Shown one piece after another: positions 12,969 to 16,823 of a stretch of DNA of 16,823 nt (positions are counted from its first letter, which is position 1; the number at the start of each line of letters is the position of its first letter). The stretch is from Flavobacteriales bacterium (GTDB lineage Bacteria; Bacteroidota; Bacteroidia; Flavobacteriales; JABDKJ01), in contig JABDKJ010000081.1 in NCBI GenBank assembly GCA_013002285.1, forward strand, positions 1 to 16,823, in the 5' to 3' direction. Both the position numbers and the translations under genes were made by a program. Below the pieces are notes generated by a model. That model saw nothing but the letters and a program-made list of their open reading frames with translations, was not told the DNA's origin and made no database searches.

Positions 12969-14876
12969 ATGACCAAAGTCAAAGCACATAGCCTATTCAC
13001 GGACTTCGACATTCATCTTTTTCGATCAGGAACCCATTTTAAACTGTACGAAAAGCTTGGGGCACATCCAATGGTCCTGGATGGAGAAAAAGGGGTCTAT
13101 TTTGCTGTTTGGGCCCCTGCTGCGAAAACAGTTTCAGTTATAGGAGACTTCAATTACTGGAACGGTGAAGAGCACCCCCTAAGCGTAAGGTGGGATGCTT
13201 CAGGCATTTGGGAAGGCTTTATCCCCGTGGCGAAAAAGGGAATGCGCTATAAGTACAGGATCGTTTCAGATCATGATGGTTCAGTTCATGAGAAGATAGA
13301 TCCCTATGGCTTATTCTTTGAAAAACCTCCAAAAACGGCAAGTATCATTTGGGATATTTCTGACCATACATGGCGCGATAAAGATTGGATGTCCTACCGA
13401 AAGGACAAGAATGGCCTTGATAAACCTTTTTCGGTCTATGAAGTGCACTTAGGTTCATGGAGAAAGAACAAGGATGGAGACTTCCTGAGCTATGAAGATC
13501 TTTCAGAGCAGCTTGTGAATTATGTGAAGGAAATGCATTTCACCCATGTCGAGTTCATGCCGATCATGGAATATCCATACGATCCTTCCTGGGGTTATCA
13601 GGTCACCGGATATTTCGCACCGAGTTCAAGGTTTGGTTCACCCCAAGAATTTATGGGACTTATAGACAAGCTGCATCAAAACGATATTGGTGTGATCCTA
13701 GACTGGGTCCCTTCTCATTTTCCTGAAGATGCTCATGCACTGGGTAGATTTGATGGATCCCATGTATATGAACATCCAGATAAGAAAAGAGGATATCATC
13801 CAGACTGGAAAAGTCTCATTTTCAATTACGGACGCAATGAAGTGCGATCTTTTCTTATAAGTAACGCTTTTTTCTGGCTTGATAAATACCATGCCGATGG
13901 ATTACGAGTAGACGCAGTTGCCTCCATGCTTTATTTGGATTATTCAAGAGAAGAGGGCGAGTGGGAGCCCAACAAACAAGGCGGCAACGAGAACCTAGAA
14001 GCGAGTTCTTTCTTAAGGACTTTCAATAATGCGGTTTACACAGAGTTTGAAGGAGTTCAGACTATCGCAGAGGAATCCACGGCATTCTCAGGGGTGACAA
14101 AACCTATCGATATGGGTGGATTGGGCTTTGGTATGAAATGGATGATGGGTTGGATGCATGATGTGCTCCAGTATTTTTCGAGGGACCCTATCCATCGCAA
14201 ACATCATCAAAACGAGATCACTTTTAGTTTGGCTTACGCTTTTACTGAAAATTTCATGTTGCCATTATCGCATGATGAGGTCGTCCATGGAAAGAACTCC
14301 TTATTGAGTAAATTACCGGGAGATGAGTGGCAGCGTTTTGCCAATATACGTTTGTTGTATGGTTTTATGTTCATGCACCCCGGTAGCAAACTGCTTTTCA
14401 TGGGAGCCGAATTCGGTCAATACGAGGAATGGGATTTCTCTAAAAGCCTCGATTGGGAATTGCTTGAATACCTTCCTCACAAAGGACTGCAAGACTACAT
14501 GAAAGCACTTAATTTATTCTATAAGGACTCGCCAGCTCTATATGAAAAAGCCTATTCTCCTGAAGGTTTTGAATGGGTCTCATTTCAAGATAGCGAGAAT
14601 AGCATCATTTCGTTCGTCAGAAAAGGGCATGACCAAGAGAACGATGTTTTCGTTGTTTGCAATTTCACACCCACGGCACATGAAGATTATAAATTTGGCC
14701 TCCCAAGAAAGGGAAGTCTCAAAGAAGTGTTCAATGGCGATAAGAAGATCTATGGCGGAAGTGCATCCGAAAATACAGGCATTTTAAAAACCAAAAAAGA
14801 GAATTGGGACCAGCGTGAATACTCCATTAGCATAAAGGTGCCACCATTGGCGATAGTGGCTTTTCAGTATGTTTGA
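12969..14876 (+). CDS. glgB: 1,4-alpha-glucan branching enzyme (GH13)
   Basis: A 635-residue enzyme that cuts alpha-1,4-glucan chains and reattaches them by alpha-1,6 bonds. An N-terminal CBM48 domain spans ~25-125 (GVYFAVWAPAAKTVSVIGDFNYW). The (beta/alpha)8 GH13 barrel holds the conserved regions: DWVPSHF (245-251), DGLRVDAVASM with nucleophile Asp315, TIAEEST with acid/base Glu368, and LSHDEVVHGK with Asp436. A C-terminal beta domain ends in VPPLAIVAFQY. It lacks the extra N1 module of the longer E. coli type (728 residues), as in many bacterial enzymes. It is third in the glg operon. The start at 12969 is chosen as the ATG nearest the family N-terminus; there is no Shine-Dalgarno. Confidence 0.96.
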   Translation: MTKVKAHSLFTDFDIHLFRSGTHFKLYEKLGAHPMVLDGEKGVYFAVWAPAAKTVSVIGDFNYWNGEEHPLSVRWDASGIWEGFIPVAKKGMRYKYRIVSDHDGSVHEKIDPYGLFFEKPPKTASIIWDISDHTWRDKDWMSYRKDKNGLDKPFSVYEVHLGSWRKNKDGDFLSYEDLSEQLVNYVKEMHFTHVEFMPIMEYPYDPSWGYQVTGYFAPSSRFGSPQEFMGLIDKLHQNDIGVILDWVPSHFPEDAHALGRFDGSHVYEHPDKKRGYHPDWKSLIFNYGRNEVRSFLISNAFFWLDKYHADGLRVDAVASMLYLDYSREEGEWEPNKQGGNENLEASSFLRTFNNAVYTEFEGVQTIAEESTAFSGVTKPIDMGGLGFGMKWMMGWMHDVLQYFSRDPIHRKHHQNEITFSLAYAFTENFMLPLSHDEVVHGKNSLLSKLPGDEWQRFANIRLLYGFMFMHPGSKLLFMGAEFGQYEEWDFSKSLDWELLEYLPHKGLQDYMKALNLFYKDSPALYEKAYSPEGFEWVSFQDSENSIISFVRKGHDQENDVFVVCNFTPTAHEDYKFGLPRKGSLKEVFNGDKKIYGGSASENTGILKTKKENWDQREYSISIKVPPLAIVAFQYV

Positions 14877-14992
14877 TGATCGAAGAAAAATTGCCACTCA
14901 TCAAGATCCCATTACAATATGAACATTAGAAAAGGATCATTTCTTTTGAAAGATTTTTTAATTAATATCACGGCCCAGAACTATAGCCATCT

Positions 14993-16823
14993 ATGATCAC
15001 GAATACTGAACTGCATCAAAAAGGGGATCTCTTTCCAGACAAGGTCATTTCATTCAAGAAGAACACAAAGACCCTCTATTTCAAAACGGCCAATGGCGTG
15101 AAACTGGAACTGACCATCGTGAGGGACAGTATTTTCCGATTCCGTTATTTGACAGAATTCCAGTCAGAAAAGGACTTTTCATATGCCATCACGGAATATG
15201 CGAGTACGGGATATAAAAAATTGGAGGTAGAAGAGAATAATGAGCAATACATCGTTTCCACTATGAAAGTGATCTGCCATGTAGAAAAGAAAGACCTTAA
15301 GGTCACATTATACGATGCAACGGATCATTCCCTCATCAGCCAGGACGAGTTGGGTTTTCATTGGGAGGAAAGTTTCGAATACGGAGGCAATATCGTAAAG
15401 ATGAGCAAGAAGTCTCATGATGGTGAGAGCTATTATGGGCTTGGGGATAAGCCCAGTCATCTTAACCTGAAAGGCAAGCGCTTCGAGAATTGGGTCACCG
15501 ATTCCTATGCTTTTGGAAAAGACACGGACCCTATCTACAAGGCGATCCCATTTTACACAGGATTGCACCATGGCAAGGCTTATGGCATCTTTTTCGACAA
15601 TACCTTCCGGTCATTTTTCGACTTTGCCCATGAACGGAAAACAGTGACCAGTTTTTGGGCACAAGGTGGTGTCATGGATTACTATTTCATCTATGGTCCC
15701 AACATGCAAGAAGTGGTGGAAAAATACACAGACCTTACGGGTAAGCCTGATCAGCTGCCGCCATTGTGGGCGCTGGGATTCCATCAATGCAAATGGAGCT
15801 ATTATCCAGAATCCAAAGTAAAAGAGGTGGCAGCCAAATTCAGGGAATTGCAGATCCCCTGCGATGCCATTTATCTGGACATAGACTACATGGACGGTTT
15901 CAGATGCTTTACATGGAACAAGGAATATTTTCCCGATCCAAAACGCATGGTGAAAGAACTAATGGATGATGGCTTCAAGACCGTGGTCATGATCGATCCC
16001 GGGATAAAAGTAGATGAGAATTATTCGGTCTTTCAGGAAGGCTTGGAGAATGACTTTTTCTGCAAACGCGCAGACGGGGAGCACATGAAAGGAAAGGTAT
16101 GGCCGGGAGAATGCTACTTTCCCGATTTCACCAACCCAAAAGTACGCGAGTGGTGGGCGGGCTTATACAAAGAACTTTTGGAAGAAGTAGGGGTGAAGGG
16201 TGTTTGGAATGACATGAACGAACCTGCTGTTATGGAAGTGCCCAGCAAGACCTTTCCCAATGATGTCCGTCACGACTATGATGGGCAGCCTTGCAGTCAC
16301 AGAAAAGCACACAATATCTATGGTATGCAAATGGCGCGTGCCAGTTATAAAGGCTTGAAGAAATTCGGATATCCCAAAAGACCATTCCTCATTACACGAG
16401 CGGCCTATTCCGGAACGCAGCGATATTGTTCAACCTGGACAGGGGACAATGTGGCCAGTTGGGAGCATCTCTCTATCGCCAACCAGCAGGTGCAGCGCAT
16501 GGCCATGTCCGGTTATTCTTTCGTTGGTAGCGATATCGGAGGATTTGCAGAACAACCCAATGGAGAGACCTTTGCCCGTTGGATACAGCTGGGTGTATTT
16601 CATCCCTTCTGCAGGGTGCATTCCTCCGGAGACCATGGAGAACAGGAACCCTGGACATTTGGAGATGAGGTCACCGTCATTGCCAGGAAGTTCATAGAAC
16701 TGCGTTACCAATTATTGCCTTACCTCTATACTTCTTTTTGGCGCTATCTGAATGATGGCAGCCCCATGATCCGTTCACTGGTGCTTTATGATCAGGAAGA
16801 CGTGCAAACACACCATAGAACAG
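14993..16823 (+). CDS. GH31 alpha-glucosidase (3' truncated by window end)
   Basis: The first 610 residues of a glycoside hydrolase family 31 enzyme, typically ~780-820 residues, that releases glucose from alpha-glucans or oligosaccharides. An N-terminal beta-sandwich (~15-235) carries the family segment GESYYGLGDKPSHLNLKG. The barrel begins at PPLWALGFHQCKWSYYPE and contains DAIYLDIDYMDGF, the nucleophile motif WNDMNEP (Asp407) and the acid/base motif WTGDN (Asp485), then SDIGGF and FHPFCRVHSS. No signal peptide is seen at the chosen start, so the enzyme is probably cytoplasmic, consistent with work on glycogen or imported maltodextrin. It follows glgB on the same strand after 116 bp with no obvious terminator between them. 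Base composition looks somewhat more GC-rich than the preceding genes (impression, not computed). Confidence 0.94.
   Translation, partial: MITNTELHQKGDLFPDKVISFKKNTKTLYFKTANGVKLELTIVRDSIFRFRYLTEFQSEKDFSYAITEYASTGYKKLEVEENNEQYIVSTMKVICHVEKKDLKVTLYDATDHSLISQDELGFHWEESFEYGGNIVKMSKKSHDGESYYGLGDKPSHLNLKGKRFENWVTDSYAFGKDTDPIYKAIPFYTGLHHGKAYGIFFDNTFRSFFDFAHERKTVTSFWAQGGVMDYYFIYGPNMQEVVEKYTDLTGKPDQLPPLWALGFHQCKWSYYPESKVKEVAAKFRELQIPCDAIYLDIDYMDGFRCFTWNKEYFPDPKRMVKELMDDGFKTVVMIDPGIKVDENYSVFQEGLENDFFCKRADGEHMKGKVWPGECYFPDFTNPKVREWWAGLYKELLEEVGVKGVWNDMNEPAVMEVPSKTFPNDVRHDYDGQPCSHRKAHNIYGMQMARASYKGLKKFGYPKRPFLITRAAYSGTQRYCSTWTGDNVASWEHLSIANQQVQRMAMSGYSFVGSDIGGFAEQPNGETFARWIQLGVFHPFCRVHSSGDHGEQEPWTFGDEVTVIARKFIELRYQLLPYLYTSFWRYLNDGSPMIRSLVLYDQEDVQTHHRT

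Noticed and set aside
14877..14992. Terminator between glgB and the GH31 gene
   Set aside because: No stem followed by a T-tract was found; the T-rich stretch at 14952-14961 has no clear hairpin before it.
1..16823. CRISPR array, tRNA/rRNA genes, insertion sequences or prophage genes
   Set aside because: No regularly spaced repeats, no cloverleaf or rRNA signature, and no transposase, integrase or phage protein was recognised on either strand.

Overview
The window looks like a chromosomal segment of a Bacteroidota bacterium, most likely a marine-type member of Flavobacteriia. This rests on moderate-to-low GC, mostly absent Shine-Dalgarno sequences, -7 boxes that resemble TAnnTTTG, a glgA-glgC-glgB glycogen operon, and a photolyase/flavin gene cluster of a kind I associate with flavobacteria. 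The last point is recalled, not searched. No mobile element, CRISPR array, rRNA or tRNA was seen.

Layout. (1) 1-4168, plus strand: a tightly packed, largely overlapping six-gene block. It encodes the C-terminal part of an SDR protein that lacks the catalytic Tyr, a photolyase-type FAD-domain protein, a flavin-reductase-like protein, a 42-residue DUF2256 zinc-ribbon protein (not a long ORF, easily missed), a PhrB/CryB-type cryptochrome-photolyase without Fe-S ligands, and an unrecognised 141-residue protein. It reads as one light/flavin/DNA-repair or light-sensing module. (2) 4169-4345: a spacer with two strong dyads, where the plus-strand block meets minus-strand genes. (3) 4346-7147, minus strand: a proteostasis block of Hsp20, a small putative exported protein, a DegP/DegQ-type envelope protease and, beyond a terminator, a YodC-like small protein. 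(4) 7148-7741: a long divergent promoter region with repeated CTGAAA/TTTCAG dyads. (5) 7742-9337, plus: a YcbB/LdtD-type L,D-transpeptidase, convergent with a minus-strand lipoprotein gene (9389-9919) across a shared bidirectional terminator. (6) 9920-10232: a dyad-rich spacer. (7) 10233-16823, plus: glycogen synthase, ADP-glucose pyrophosphorylase, branching enzyme and a GH31 alpha-glucosidase cut by the window end.

How the genes fit together. GlgC makes ADP-glucose, GlgA polymerises it and GlgB branches it. The GH31 enzyme could trim or recycle alpha-glucans. Hsp20 and DegQ handle misfolded protein in the cytoplasm and the envelope respectively, and LdtD remodels peptidoglycan. The most unusual part is the first block. 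Its 371-residue protein carries the FAD-binding half of a photolyase first, followed by a segment that resembles the normally N-terminal antenna (Rossmann-like) domain, as in a circular permutation. It sits beside a probably non-catalytic SDR, a flavin-handling protein and a second photolyase homologue that has lost its Fe-S cluster site.
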